Positions 6,664 to 14,087 of a stretch of DNA of 15,271 nucleotides are shown here, in pieces. Each line of letters begins with the position of its first letter. Position 1 is the first letter of the stretch. The position numbers and the translations under genes were made by a program. The notes under the pieces were generated by a model that had not been told where the DNA came from, searched no databases, and saw only the letters and a list, made by a program, of their open reading frames with translations. Origin of the DNA: JBOGFC01 sp050742155 (lineage in GTDB: Bacteria > Actinomycetota > Acidimicrobiia > Spongiisociales > JALYHC01); assembly GCA_050742155.1 (NCBI GenBank), contig JBOGFC010000134.1, positions 1-15,271 on the forward strand, written 5' to 3'.

Positions 6664-6815
6664 TTCGGTTGGTACCAACCTCTTAGAGCGAATCGGCATG
6701 ATTGTCGGCGCAACGACTGAGTTTGGCCCGCAGAAAGCCCGCTGGGAACCGTCATGTGCCTCGGCCAGGGCCCGGGCCAGTGGGAGGCCGAGGTCGATAC
6801 CAGATCGGGAGATGT
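6664..6815 (-). pseudogene. Inverted remnant of a histidine-kinase 3' end with its downstream spacer
   Basis: The minus strand reads HISRSGIDLGLPLARAL and then AEAHDGSQ, matching SRPGIGLGLPLARAL and AEAHGGSL of the kinase at 2-148. After the Ser the similarity jumps over the kinase tail and stop and resumes in the spacer: TTCTGCGGGC, CGCCGACAATCATG and GAGGTTGG are shared with 159-232. The piece is too short and deleted to function. It is in opposite orientation to the intact kinase and lies 6.6 kb away, abutting a DUF3179 remnant. Confidence 0.7.
6668..6681. promoter_or_regulatory. 14-bp perfect palindrome GGTTGGTACCAACC
   Basis: A perfect dyad in the spacer upstream of the DUF427 gene. The related base stretch near 219-232 reads GGTTGGCACCAGC, so the dyad is imperfect in the other copy of this duplicated spacer. 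It could be an operator, but it may only be an accident of divergence. No gene starts within 300 bases. Confidence 0.3.
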
Positions 6816-6830
6816 GCTCCCCGGCGACGC

Positions 6831-6911
6831 CTCGACCCCCTACCCGGCTTTACATCCTTCCCGAAGGACTTCCCCACCTTCTGGCCCGAGGGCCGAGTCT
6901 GGAGTCCCTGA
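6831..6911 (+). pseudogene. C-terminal remnant of a DUF3179 gene
   Basis: The plus strand reads LDPLPGFTSFPKDFPTFWPE then GRVWSP-stop. The DUF3179 selenoprotein ends ALDLLPGFTTFPEDFPTFWP then EGRVWQGE-stop. The matching frame has nothing DUF3179-like before codon 6831, where the inverted kinase remnant begins, so this is an isolated last 26 codons. Differences are mostly silent, so it diverged under coding constraint before it was cut. The following 6912-6971 bases show nothing identifiable. Confidence 0.75.
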
Positions 6912-6988
6912 GGGACCCTCTGGGGCAGGGCGAGGAGGAGGGGAATGAAGAGTGTGACGGTACGGTTCGCCGGAGGTGAGGATCAACG

Positions 6989-7753
6989 ATGGGAAGGAAC
7001 CGGATGACCACCCGACGACGAGTTCGGCTCGAAGAAGGAGCCAAGCGGGTCCGCACCTACCTGGGCGGAGAGGCGGTCGCCGACACCGCCCGGCCGCTCT
7101 ACGTATGGGAGACGCCTTATTACCCGACCTACTACTTCCCGGCCGCCGACGTCCGTACCGACCTGCTGGTGTCGACCGGCGAGACCCATCGCTCCTTGAG
7201 CCGGGGCGAGGCCGAGGTGTACACGGTGAAGGCCGGCGGCAAGGAGGCTCCGGGGGCGGCGAGCTGGTACAGGGAGTCCCCCATCGAAGAGGTCCAGGGC
7301 CACATCCGCCTCGACTGGGACGCCATGGACGCCTGGTTCGAGGAGGAGGAAGAGGTCTACGTCCATCCCCGTGACCCGTATACACGGGTCGACATCCTCC
7401 AGAGCTCTCGCCACGTCGAGGTGGTCGTGAACGGCGTCAAGGTGGCGGACTCCCACCAGCCCCGTCTCCTGTTCGAGACGGGCCTGCCGACCCGCTACTA
7501 CCTGCCCAAGACGGACGTCCGCATGGACCTCCTCACGCCGACCGACCATCTGACCCACTGCCCCTACAAGGGGACGGCCAACTACTACTCGCTGGAGGTC
7601 GACGGCCAGGTGTTCGAGGACTTCGTGTGGTGGTACAAGCACCCCACTCCGGAGAGCCAGAAGATCATCGGCTACGTCTCGTTCTACAACGAGAAGGCCG
7701 ATCTCTTCGTGGACGGCGAGCTGCAAGACCGCCCCAAGACGCCCTTTTCCTGA
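6989..7753 (+). CDS. DUF427 protein with two tandem domains
   Basis: 254 residues from ATG 6989 behind a full GGAGGTGA ribosome site (6972-6979, spacer 9). Two DUF427 units follow one another. Unit 1, residues about 20-120, contains RPLYVWETPYYPTYYFPAAD and a Trp-Tyr near GAASWYRESP. Unit 2, about 125-245, contains VVVNGVKVADS, TGLPTRYYLPKTDVRMDLL, HCPYKGTANYYSLEV and IGYVSFYNEKADLFVDGE. The unit is a small beta-rich barrel rich in Tyr and Trp with no established reaction. There is no signal peptide, so it is probably cytoplasmic. It is convergent with the DUF3179 lipoprotein gene; a single-domain relative lies at 9236-9520. Function unknown; family assignment is firm. Confidence 0.88.
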   Translation: MGRNRMTTRRRVRLEEGAKRVRTYLGGEAVADTARPLYVWETPYYPTYYFPAADVRTDLLVSTGETHRSLSRGEAEVYTVKAGGKEAPGAASWYRESPIEEVQGHIRLDWDAMDAWFEEEEEVYVHPRDPYTRVDILQSSRHVEVVVNGVKVADSHQPRLLFETGLPTRYYLPKTDVRMDLLTPTDHLTHCPYKGTANYYSLEVDGQVFEDFVWWYKHPTPESQKIIGYVSFYNEKADLFVDGELQDRPKTPFS

Positions 7754-7849
7754 TCGTCCGGGCCCCGGGTCGGGAGTCGCAGGGCTGATTCCATATCAGG
7801 ATGGGGGCCCCGGCGGACCCGGCCTCGACCATCTCGAGCTCAGGAGTCT

Positions 7850-9010
7850 TCACGGCCGGTGCACCGCGACCTCTGGGAAGGCGGCCACGTAGGCGAACCA
7901 GAAGCTTGTCCGAGAGGGGAGCGCCTCGAGCCGGTGACCCGCCAACGGTCCCTGGATCCCCTCGCCGGCCAGGTTCCAGCGGGTCCCGGTCTCCCGATCG
8001 ACGAAAGCGCCGTGCTGGTACGAGAAGGTCAGGGGACGGCCCTCCACCAGAGGGGAGAAGGCGTTCCCGGAGGGCCCCTCGGCCCGGGAGAAGACCACCA
8101 CGGGCCTCCCGCCGATGGTGGCCTGGACGGAGGCGTCTCCCCACAAGCCCAGGGGGAAGACGACGTGCTCGTCCCCTATGGCCACCCCCAGGACCACCTC
8201 GGACGGGTCCAGGCGGGGGTCGGCGGCGGTCTCGGAGACCGGGAAGGGAAACCGCCCGGCGTCGACCAGGTCCGCGTACCCGACGAAGGGGTCCCGGTCG
8301 TAGGGACGGCCGTAGCCGGTGTCCCGGGTGAGCACCAGGGTGTCAGGGTGGAGCTCCCTCCACTCCCCCCAAGTGGTGGTCACCGAGGGGAGGGGAGTGA
8401 GGCGTTCTCCGGCCAGGGTCCCCACGATGGCCAGGCCGGCCACCTGCCACCAGTAGCTGTTGGTCTCCCGGTCGTACATCACCAGGTCGGACTCGTAGAG
8501 GGCGGAGGTGTTCCCGAAGGTGAGCACGTGGTCGGCCACCCGACGGTCGTAGACCACCCCGCTCCGACAGAGCGGGCAGTAGCTGACGAGGACCGGCACC
8601 CCCCCGATGCGGTCGTTGACGATCTCGTGGAAGTTGAGGATCTTGATGGGGTAGGCGTAGGGCTGCTCGCCCCCCTCGTAGCCGAGGACCAGGTCGTCCC
8701 CCGCCAGCCAGTCCCCGACCTCCGCGTCGCCGTACTCGGGGAAGTCGAGGGGCGGGATGGCGTCTCTCAGACGTTCGATCAGCTCGGGGTCCGCCTCCGC
8801 GAGGGGGACCGACCCGCCGTCGAAGGTGTCGAAGTGAACGTCTTCGAGGGAGACTACGTGCTGGGAGCGATCGAGCTCGGGGAGCGACTCGCCCGCCGGA
8901 GAGCCGGGAACCGCTTGGGCCGTGTGGGAGGGCGGACCTTCACCTCCTGAGCAGGCCACTCCCAGCAGGAGGAGGGCCAGGACGGCCGCGGTGGCGCGGA
9001 GCGGCTCCAT
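7850..9010 (-). CDS. DUF3179 lipoprotein with ordinary CPLC motif
   Basis: 386 residues from ATG 9008-9010. The N-terminus is a lipoprotein signal, AVLALLLLGVACSGG, with Cys20 as lipidation site, so the mature protein should be membrane-tethered outside the cytoplasm. The DUF3179 core is complete: QPYAYPIKILNFHEIVND, GGVPVLVSYCPLCRSGVVYD (Cys145 and Cys148), LTFGNTSALYESDLVMYDRE, YWWQVAGLAIVGTLAGERL, then a second half with GVAIGDEHVVFPLG and a C-terminal TSFWFAYVAAFPEV. The frame is open to 9907 upstream, but the extra part has no protein character and overlaps the divergent gene. It shows the domain organisation expected for the selenoprotein at 989-2004, with Cys where that gene has UGA. 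Function of the family is unknown. Confidence 0.9.
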   Translation of the reverse strand: MEPLRATAAVLALLLLGVACSGGEGPPSHTAQAVPGSPAGESLPELDRSQHVVSLEDVHFDTFDGGSVPLAEADPELIERLRDAIPPLDFPEYGDAEVGDWLAGDDLVLGYEGGEQPYAYPIKILNFHEIVNDRIGGVPVLVSYCPLCRSGVVYDRRVADHVLTFGNTSALYESDLVMYDRETNSYWWQVAGLAIVGTLAGERLTPLPSVTTTWGEWRELHPDTLVLTRDTGYGRPYDRDPFVGYADLVDAGRFPFPVSETAADPRLDPSEVVLGVAIGDEHVVFPLGLWGDASVQATIGGRPVVVFSRAEGPSGNAFSPLVEGRPLTFSYQHGAFVDRETGTRWNLAGEGIQGPLAGHRLEALPSRTSFWFAYVAAFPEVAVHRP

Positions 9011-9235
9011 GATTCCAACAACCGGGGCGGACCGGGACGCCTTCCGCAGGTGGGTAGCCCCTTCGTCCCTCGGTGGTGCGTCGTCGGCCGAAGCACTTGC
9101 GCATTGCGGAGAGGGATCTGCCGGCCGTGGGCCTCGAGTTGACCGGGCACCGTCAGCTGAACGATCGGATTTGCGACAGTTCTGGAGGAGCGAGGGAATC
9201 GTCCCGGCTGTTGCAGACGAACGAGGAGGGGTTCC

Positions 9236-9520
9236 ATGACAAGAGCCGTCCTGGCAGATGCGGTCCTGGCCGAAAGCGATCGGGTCCGGGTCGTGGAAGG
9301 CAACGTGTACTTCCCATCTGAGGACGTCGACCGCCGATACCTGATCGAGAGCGACACGCACTCCTGGTGCTATTGGAAGGGTCGGGCCAGCTACTACCAC
9401 GTCCGGGCAGGCGATCTGTTCCTGACCGATGCCGCGTGGTGCTATCCGAAAGCCTGGCCCCTCGCCCGCTGGCTGCGCGGGTATGTGGCCTTCTCGTCGG
9501 GTATCGAGATTCGGCCCTGA
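9236..9520 (+). CDS. Single-domain DUF427 protein
   Basis: 94 residues from ATG 9236 with a GAGGAGG site just upstream (about 9223-9229). The whole protein is one DUF427 unit: VRVVEGNVYFPSEDVDRRYL, HSWCYWKGRASYYHVRAGD, AAWCYPKAWPLARWLRGYVA, FSSGIEI. Typical stand-alone members are about 90-120 residues, so it is complete. It is divergent from the DUF3179 lipoprotein across a 225-base spacer in which I see no clear promoter. It is 130 bases upstream of the peroxiredoxin-like selenoprotein operon. The 9521-9650 spacer shows no feature except the ribosome site for that operon. Function unknown. Confidence 0.85.
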   Translation: MTRAVLADAVLAESDRVRVVEGNVYFPSEDVDRRYLIESDTHSWCYWKGRASYYHVRAGDLFLTDAAWCYPKAWPLARWLRGYVAFSSGIEIRP

Positions 9521-9650
9521 ACGTCGTGGTGGTGCTGGAGATCGACCTCTCGGCGCCGGCGCTGGTCGGGGAGCGGCTTGATTGAGAGGCCGGACCGGAG
9601 CGGCGTGAGCGCTGGGGCCCTCAACTGCGCGTCGGTCGTAGGATTGATAT

Positions 9651-10220
9651 GTGGAGCGCCTACCCGAGCCGCCGGCGGTGGGAGATCGGGCGCCGCCCTT
9701 GGAGCTGCCGACCCTCGACGGCGCCTGCTTCCGGCTGGAGGACTTGCGGGGTCGGCCCCTCCTGGTCTCGTTTCTGCGGCATGCCGGCTGAATGATCTGC
9801 CGGGCACACCTCGTGAAGGTGGTGGAATGGAGGGACCGGGTCGACCGGGCCGGAGGATCAGTGGTCTTCGTCGTCCACGACCCTCCGGACCGGGTGCGGG
9901 CGTCCATGTTGCAGGGGCTGGAGGTGCCCTACCCGGTTCTCGTCGACCTCGAGCGGGTCGGCTACCGGGACTGGGGGCTGGGGAGGGCCTCATTCGCCCG
10001 CGTCTATCTGGATCCCAAGGTCTGGCTCCAGTATTCCCGCTTGCTCCTCCGGAGTGAGCGACTGCGCCGGCCGGGACGCGACACCCGGCAGCTGGGAGGG
10101 GACTTCGTGGTGAGCCCCGACGGTGATATCGCCTACTCGCGCCCCCAGCGAGCCGACGATCGCCCGCCCGTCACGCTCCTTCTGAGGGAGCTGGAGCGGG
10201 CGGGGGGAGCTGACCGGTGA
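9651..10220 (+). CDS. Peroxiredoxin-like (AhpC/TSA, thioredoxin-fold) selenoprotein, UxxC
   Basis: 189 residues from GTG 9651, which has AGGA at 9640-9643 and a 7-base spacer. The N-terminus VGDRAPPLELPTLDG and DLRGRPLLVSFLRHAG is the classical opening of the thioredoxin-fold peroxiredoxin-like family. The active site is U47-M-I-C50-R, with the TGA at 9789-9791 at the place where relatives such as the PRXL2-type proteins have Cys in FLRH.GCxxC. The rest follows in the same frame: HLVKVVEWRDRVDRAGGSVV, FVVHDP, YPVLVDLERVGYRDWGLGR and a C-terminal LGGDFVVSPDGDIAYSRPQR, the usual strand pair. A start at ATG 9792 would lose the fold's first strand and active site. It probably reduces peroxides or disulfides with its selenol. 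It opens the YnjB-type transporter operon, overlapping the next gene as GTGA. Confidence 0.9.
9789..9791 (+). other. Selenocysteine UGA codon of the peroxiredoxin-like gene
   Basis: CAT GCC GGC TGA ATG ATC TGC reads H-A-G-U-M-I-C. The catalytic Cys of the family is expected at this codon, and family sequence is continuous on both sides. This motif type (UxxC in a peroxiredoxin-like protein) is an established bacterial selenoprotein class. Confidence 0.92.
9807..9821 (+). promoter_or_regulatory. Bacterial SECIS element candidate (peroxiredoxin-like)
   Basis: Nucleotides +16 to +30 after the UGA form CACCU, loop CGUGA, AGGUG. The stem is only 5 bp but the loop spans +21 to +25 and has G-U at +22/+23, the same places as in the DUF3179 hairpin. 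Confidence 0.55.
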
Positions 10221-11377
10221 GGCGGTGGGGAAGCGGACCGGCTTTGCTAGGGGCCCTTGCCCTCGTCTGGGCGGCCTGCGGGCCTGCCCGTGCTCAGCCG
10301 GAGGTCCCCGATGCGGCCGACTGGGCGTCGGTGCAACGTGGGGCGGCCGGGCAGACCGTACGCTGGTGGATGTTCGGCGGCGACGAGCGGGTGAACCGCT
10401 ACGTGGACCAGCTGGTCGCTCCTGCCGCCGCCGAGCTGGGCATCAACCTGGTGCGGGTGCCGGTTGCCGACACGGCCGACGCCGTGCAGCGGGTGCTGGC
10501 CGAGCGACGGGCGGGCGGAGCCGGTGGAGGAGTGGATCTCGTCTGGATCAACGGGGAGAACTTCACCCTCGGCAAGGAGGCGGGTCTCTGGCTGGAGGGC
10601 TGGTCCGAGGCGCTCCCCAATTCCCGTTACGTGGATTGGGCGGATCCCACCATCGCTCGCGACTTCGGGGTGCCGGTGGAGGGTCAGGAGTCTCCCTGGA
10701 GCCGAGCCGCGCTCGTGTTCGCCCATGACCGGCGCCGCACCCCGGAGCCGCCTCGCTCCTTCGAAGAGCTGCTCGCTCTTGCCCGCCGCCACCCCGGGCG
10801 GGTGACCTACCCGGCCCCTCCCGACTTCACCGGATCGGCATTCGTCCGGCTGGCGGTCCAAACCCTTGGTGAGGAGCGGGCCTTCGCACTGCTCGAAGAG
10901 CTGAAGCCCCTCCAGTGGCAGCGGGGCCTTGTCCCGGGCTCGGAGGCGGAGCTGAACCGGCTGTTCGGGGACGGGCAGGTGGACTTCGCTATCAGCTACG
11001 ACCCGAGCTTCGTCCTGACGGAGGTGGGGCGGGGCGTGTTCCCGGAGTCTGCCCGCCCGTTCGTCTTCTCCACGGGTACGTTGCAGAACGTCAGCTACGT
11101 GGCGATCCCGGCCGGGGCGGCTCACGCCGCCGGTGCCCTGGTGGTGGCCAACCTGCTGCTGGATCCCGGCTTGCAGGCCGCCAAGGCGGACCCCGCCTTG
11201 CTGGGGCTCCCCACCGTGCTCGACCGGTCCCGCCTGTCTCCCGCCCAGCGGCGCCTCTTCGAGATCCCTGTCGGCAGTCCCCATCTCCTCGAGGACCTCG
11301 GGCCGCTGCTCTCCGAGATGGCCCCCAACCGGGTGATCGCGATCGAAGAACGCTGGAGGGGGGAGGTTCTGCCATAG
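10217..11377 (+). CDS. YnjB-type ABC transporter substrate-binding protein
   Basis: 386 residues from GTG 10217, overlapping the selenoprotein stop (GTGA). The N-terminus LLGALALVWAACGPARAQ is a secretion signal. It can be read as signal peptidase I (cut after ARA) or as a weak lipobox at WAAC. The mature protein begins with TVRWWMFGGDERVNRYVDQL and continues VRVPVADTADAVQRVLAERR, VDLVWINGENFTLGKEAGLW and YPAPPDFTGSAFVRLAVQTL, the characteristic blocks of the E. coli YnjB family (COG4134). The transported substrate of that family is not established, so none is named here. Co-transcription with an ATPase and two permeases makes a complete importer; the selenoprotein at the head of the operon suggests a link to redox or sulfur/selenium metabolism (inference). 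Confidence 0.85.
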   Translation: MRRWGSGPALLGALALVWAACGPARAQPEVPDAADWASVQRGAAGQTVRWWMFGGDERVNRYVDQLVAPAAAELGINLVRVPVADTADAVQRVLAERRAGGAGGGVDLVWINGENFTLGKEAGLWLEGWSEALPNSRYVDWADPTIARDFGVPVEGQESPWSRAALVFAHDRRRTPEPPRSFEELLALARRHPGRVTYPAPPDFTGSAFVRLAVQTLGEERAFALLEELKPLQWQRGLVPGSEAELNRLFGDGQVDFAISYDPSFVLTEVGRGVFPESARPFVFSTGTLQNVSYVAIPAGAAHAAGALVVANLLLDPGLQAAKADPALLGLPTVLDRSRLSPAQRRLFEIPVGSPHLLEDLGPLLSEMAPNRVIAIEERWRGEVLP

Positions 11378-12420
11378 GCGGCCTGCGCTGCCAGGGGGTA
11401 CGGGTCTCTCGGGACGGCCGTGAGGTGGTTCGGGGGGTCATCCTGGAGGTCCCGGCAGCCACACTCACCGTGGTGGCCGGCCCCTCCGGGGCCGGCAAGA
11501 CCACCTTGCTGCGGGCCGTCGCCGGGTTGGAGCGGGAGGTCTTGGGGACGATCGAGGTGGTCGGCCGGGACGTGGGGGGCATTCCCGCACATCGGCGGGG
11601 CGTCGCCCTCATGTTCCAGCAGCCCCGCCTGTTCCCCAACCTGAGCGTGCTCGACAACGTGGCCTTCGGGCTCCAGGCGGCGGGGGTGGACCGGAGGAGG
11701 CGCCGGACCGAAGCGATGGAGCTCCTGGAACAGGTGGGTTTGGAGGACTTCGCCGGGCGCTCTCCACGGGGGCTCTCGGGAGGCGAGCAGCAGCGGGTGG
11801 CGCTGGCCCGGGCCCTGGCGGTCAGCCCGGAGCTGCTCTTACTCGACGAGCCGCTGTCGGCGGTGGATCCCCATCGCCGAGGCGAGCTCCGCAGGCTGAT
11901 GGCCAGCCTGCCGCGGCGAAGAGGCATCACCACCCTCTACGTGACCCACGACCGGGAGGAGGCGGCCGAGCTCGGAGACCGGATCGCCGTGATGCTGGAG
12001 GGGAGGATCGTGCAGCACGATCCTCCCGAGGAGCTCTTCGAGCGTCCCGCCTCCCCGGCCGTGGCTCGCTTCTTTGGGAGCCGGAACGTCTTCGGGGGCT
12101 CGGTGCGGAGCGGGCGGCTTCGGCTGGCGGGGAAGTGGGTGGAGGTGCCCGGTCCGGACGGGTCGGGAACCTTCACCATCCGCCCGGAACTGGTGCGGTT
12201 CGAGCAAGGGGCCGCGCTGCGACTCCGGGTCGAGGAGGCGAGATACGCGGGGACCCACACCCGCGTGGCCCTGCGGGGGCGAGACTTGAGGCTGGAGGCG
12301 CACGTGGTCGACGGGTCGGCACCGGTGCCGGGAACCGAGGTGGGAGTAGTCCTCCCCAGGGACCGCATCTGGCGGTTTCCCGAGCCGGCTGCCCCGCTCG
12401 ACGCGGAGGCGACTCCTTGA
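11374..12420 (+). CDS. ABC transporter ATP-binding protein (YnjD-type)
   Basis: 348 residues if counted from ATA 11374. Walker A GPSGAGKT at 36-43, Q-loop FQQP near 81-84, signature LSGGEQQRVALARAL starting at 134, Walker B LLLLDE at 154-159 with a D-loop SAVD, and the H-loop THD with His192 give a complete ATPase. Residues beyond about 240 form a TOBE-type regulatory domain (FTIRPELVRFEQG, VGVVLPRDRIWRF). The start is odd: no ATG/GTG/TTG is available near the proper N-terminus. The sequence GGAGG, 7 bases, ATA overlaps the TAG stop of the binding protein, so AUA may initiate. CTG at about 11353 and GTG at about 11423 are alternatives, the latter losing a strand. It powers import for the flanking permeases. 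Confidence 0.9.
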   Translation: MGGLRCQGVRVSRDGREVVRGVILEVPAATLTVVAGPSGAGKTTLLRAVAGLEREVLGTIEVVGRDVGGIPAHRRGVALMFQQPRLFPNLSVLDNVAFGLQAAGVDRRRRRTEAMELLEQVGLEDFAGRSPRGLSGGEQQRVALARALAVSPELLLLDEPLSAVDPHRRGELRRLMASLPRRRGITTLYVTHDREEAAELGDRIAVMLEGRIVQHDPPEELFERPASPAVARFFGSRNVFGGSVRSGRLRLAGKWVEVPGPDGSGTFTIRPELVRFEQGAALRLRVEEARYAGTHTRVALRGRDLRLEAHVVDGSAPVPGTEVGVVLPRDRIWRFPEPAAPLDAEATP

Positions 12421-13223
12421 GGGGGCGGACGGCTGCCTCGATGACACCGGCTCTGGCGGCCGTCGGATTGCTCTTCGGGGGCGCCCTACTGGGAGCGGTG
12501 CGGTCGAGTCTGCGGTCCGACCCACTCGGAGAGCTGGGCCCGGAGGCCTGGTGGTGGCTTCTCCGGAGCCCCGGCCTCGTCGACTCATTCGTGTTCTCGG
12601 CCCGGGTGGCCGTGCTGGCCACGCTCCTCTCTGCGGGCCTGGCGGCGGCGGTCGGAGCGATGCTGCGAACCCGTGGCGCCTTGGTGCGAGGCCTCTTCGC
12701 CTTTCCGGTCCTGGTACCGCACCTCGTGGTGGCGGCGGTGGCGGTCCTCTGGCTGGGGCCGGGAGGGATCGCCGATCGGCTGCTGGGCGGCCTCCCCCTC
12801 CAGGTGGTCCGCGACCGGGCCGGATTGGGGGTAGTACTGGTCTACCTCTACAAGGAGGTCCCCTTCCTGGTCCTGGTTGTGCTGGCGTCCTGGAGAGAGG
12901 CGGTGGCGGAACGGGAGGAGGCGGCCGCCGTGTTGGGGGCCGGTCCCTGGCAGCGGTTCCGCTGGGTGGTGTGGCCGGCCATCCGTGCCCCGCTGGTGGC
13001 CGGGTCCTTGATCGTGGCGGCCTTCGCGTTCGGATCCTTCGAGGTACCGCTGGTGGTGGGCCCCACCCATCCCCCCACGCTGGCCGTGTTCGCCCTGGAG
13101 ACCGCCAAGAGCGCCGATCCGGCCGGCCTGGCCCGGGCGGCGGCCGTCCTGCTCTTCACGGCGTTGGCGGCGCTGCTCGCCGCCCTAGCCGCCCTGCCTC
13201 GTGCCTGGGGGGGCGATGCGTGA
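12417..13223 (+). CDS. ABC transporter permease 1
   Basis: 268 residues. TTG 12417 overlaps the ATPase stop (TTGA) and has GGAGG at 12405-12409 with a 7-base spacer; ATG 12441 in the same frame is a weaker alternative. There are about six transmembrane segments, for example PALAAVGLLFGGALLGAV, VAVLATLLSAGLAAAVGAM, GLFAFPVLVPHLVVAAVAVL and LGVVLVYLYKEVPFLVLVVL. The cytoplasmic coupling loop with EAA motif reads EEAAAVLGAGPWQRFRWVVW. The E. coli relative YnjC is a single long permease carrying both halves; here the halves are separate genes. It pairs with the next permease. Confidence 0.88.
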   Translation: MRGRTAASMTPALAAVGLLFGGALLGAVRSSLRSDPLGELGPEAWWWLLRSPGLVDSFVFSARVAVLATLLSAGLAAAVGAMLRTRGALVRGLFAFPVLVPHLVVAAVAVLWLGPGGIADRLLGGLPLQVVRDRAGLGVVLVYLYKEVPFLVLVVLASWREAVAEREEAAAVLGAGPWQRFRWVVWPAIRAPLVAGSLIVAAFAFGSFEVPLVVGPTHPPTLAVFALETAKSADPAGLARAAAVLLFTALAALLAALAALPRAWGGDA

Positions 13224-13986
13224 GCGGGGTGCCGCCGGGTGGGTGCTGGCGGCATCCGTGGTGGTGCCGCTTTCCATCCTGGCGGTTTGGTCCGTGGCCG
13301 ACGTCTGGCGGGCGCCGGCGCTGTGGCCTCAAGAGGTCGGCCTGCGCGGCTTCCGGGTGGCCTCGTCGGCGTCCACCCGCGCCGGGGCCGGGCTGGTCAA
13401 CTCACTGGTGGTGGCGCTGGCCGCCACCCTGCTCGCGTTGCTCCTCGGATGGCCGGCCGCCCGGGCGTTGGGGAGCCGCCAGGTGAGGCGTCCGATCCTG
13501 GCTTCCATGCTGCTGGCCATGCCGCTGTTGGTGCCCGGCTACGCCACGGGTACCGGGCTGGCGGAGTGGTTCCTTCGCCTGGGGCTGGCGGATCGCCTCT
13601 CGGGGCTGGTCTTCGCTCATTTGGTGTACGTCCTGCCCTACGTGGTCCTGCTGCTGGCCCCCGCCTTCGGCGTTGAGGTCCAGGATCTCGAGGAGGCGGC
13701 TCGGAGCCTCGGAGCCGGATGGCTCCGGCGGCTCCTCCTGGTGACCGTCCCGGCGGTTCGTCCAGCCCTGGCTGTGGCCGTCCTGATCGGCTTCCTGGTT
13801 TCCTGGAGCCAGTACGGGACCAGCCTGGCGGTGGGAGGTGGTCTCCCCATGCTCCCCCTGGTTCTGCTGCCCTTCGTGCCGACCGACCCCCAGGTGGCGG
13901 CGGCGCTATCCCTCCTGTTCCTGGCTCCGGCTGTGGCCGCCCTGGCGGTGGCGGTGCGAGCCGGGAGGGGGCCTCTTGGCTATTAG
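13216..13986 (+). CDS. ABC transporter permease 2
   Basis: 256 residues from ATG 13216, which lies inside the end of permease 1 (ATGCGTGA). A GTG at 13201 in frame is possible but overlaps more. Hydrophobic segments include WVLAASVVVPLSILAVWSV, LVVALAATLLALLLGWPAA, ILASMLLAMPLLVPGYATG, LVYVLPYVVLLLAPAFGV, PALAVAVLIGFLVSWSQYG and a final ALSLLFLAPAVAALAVAV. The EAA loop is EEAARSLGAGWLRRLLLVTV. It completes the transporter begun at 10217. The operon ends here; a terminator was not identified, and the sequence behind it is the fragment and repeat region. Confidence 0.88.
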   Translation: MRERGAAGWVLAASVVVPLSILAVWSVADVWRAPALWPQEVGLRGFRVASSASTRAGAGLVNSLVVALAATLLALLLGWPAARALGSRQVRRPILASMLLAMPLLVPGYATGTGLAEWFLRLGLADRLSGLVFAHLVYVLPYVVLLLAPAFGVEVQDLEEAARSLGAGWLRRLLLVTVPAVRPALAVAVLIGFLVSWSQYGTSLAVGGGLPMLPLVLLPFVPTDPQVAAALSLLFLAPAVAALAVAVRAGRGPLGY

Positions 13987-14015
13987 TAGCCCAAGGTGGA
14001 GACCTAGTGCCGTAT

Positions 14016-14072
14016 TCCGACTACGTGGCGGGGACTGTGATGGGATGGGTCTTGATCGGACTGGCGGCCTGA
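14016..14072 (+). pseudogene. C-terminal fragment of the 147-aa membrane protein family
   Basis: The plus strand reads GDLVPYSDYVAGTVMGWVLI then GLAA-stop; the intact gene at 2842-3285 ends YVAGTVVGWVLIGLTG-stop. Shared DNA includes TACGTGGCGGGGAC and TGATCGGACTG, and most differences are silent. There is no start or upstream homology, only about 18 codons. Confidence 0.7.
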
Positions 14073-14087
14073 CCCTGGTCCTTACCC

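Noticed and set aside
7754..7849. Possible terminator between the convergent DUF427 and DUF3179 genes
   Set aside because: GGGCCCC and GGGGCCC arms and a small CTGAT/ATCAG hairpin exist, but there is no T-run and the arms are far apart.
7859..8950. Long plus-strand frame opposite the DUF3179 lipoprotein
   Set aside because: It mirrors the codon pattern of the real gene on the other strand and is Gly/Val/Pro-rich without a family signature.
9011..9907. Upstream extension of the DUF3179 lipoprotein frame
   Set aside because: The extra residues have no protein character, and the ATG at 9010 gives a clean lipoprotein signal; the extension also overlaps the divergent gene.
9792..10220. Peroxiredoxin-like gene starting at ATG 9792
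   Set aside because: The start directly follows the TGA, has no suitable ribosome site and drops the first strand and the active-site residue; the GTG 9651 reading is complete.
10247..11284. Minus-strand frame opposite the substrate-binding protein
   Set aside because: Shadow of a gene with clear YnjB-family motifs; no domain of its own.
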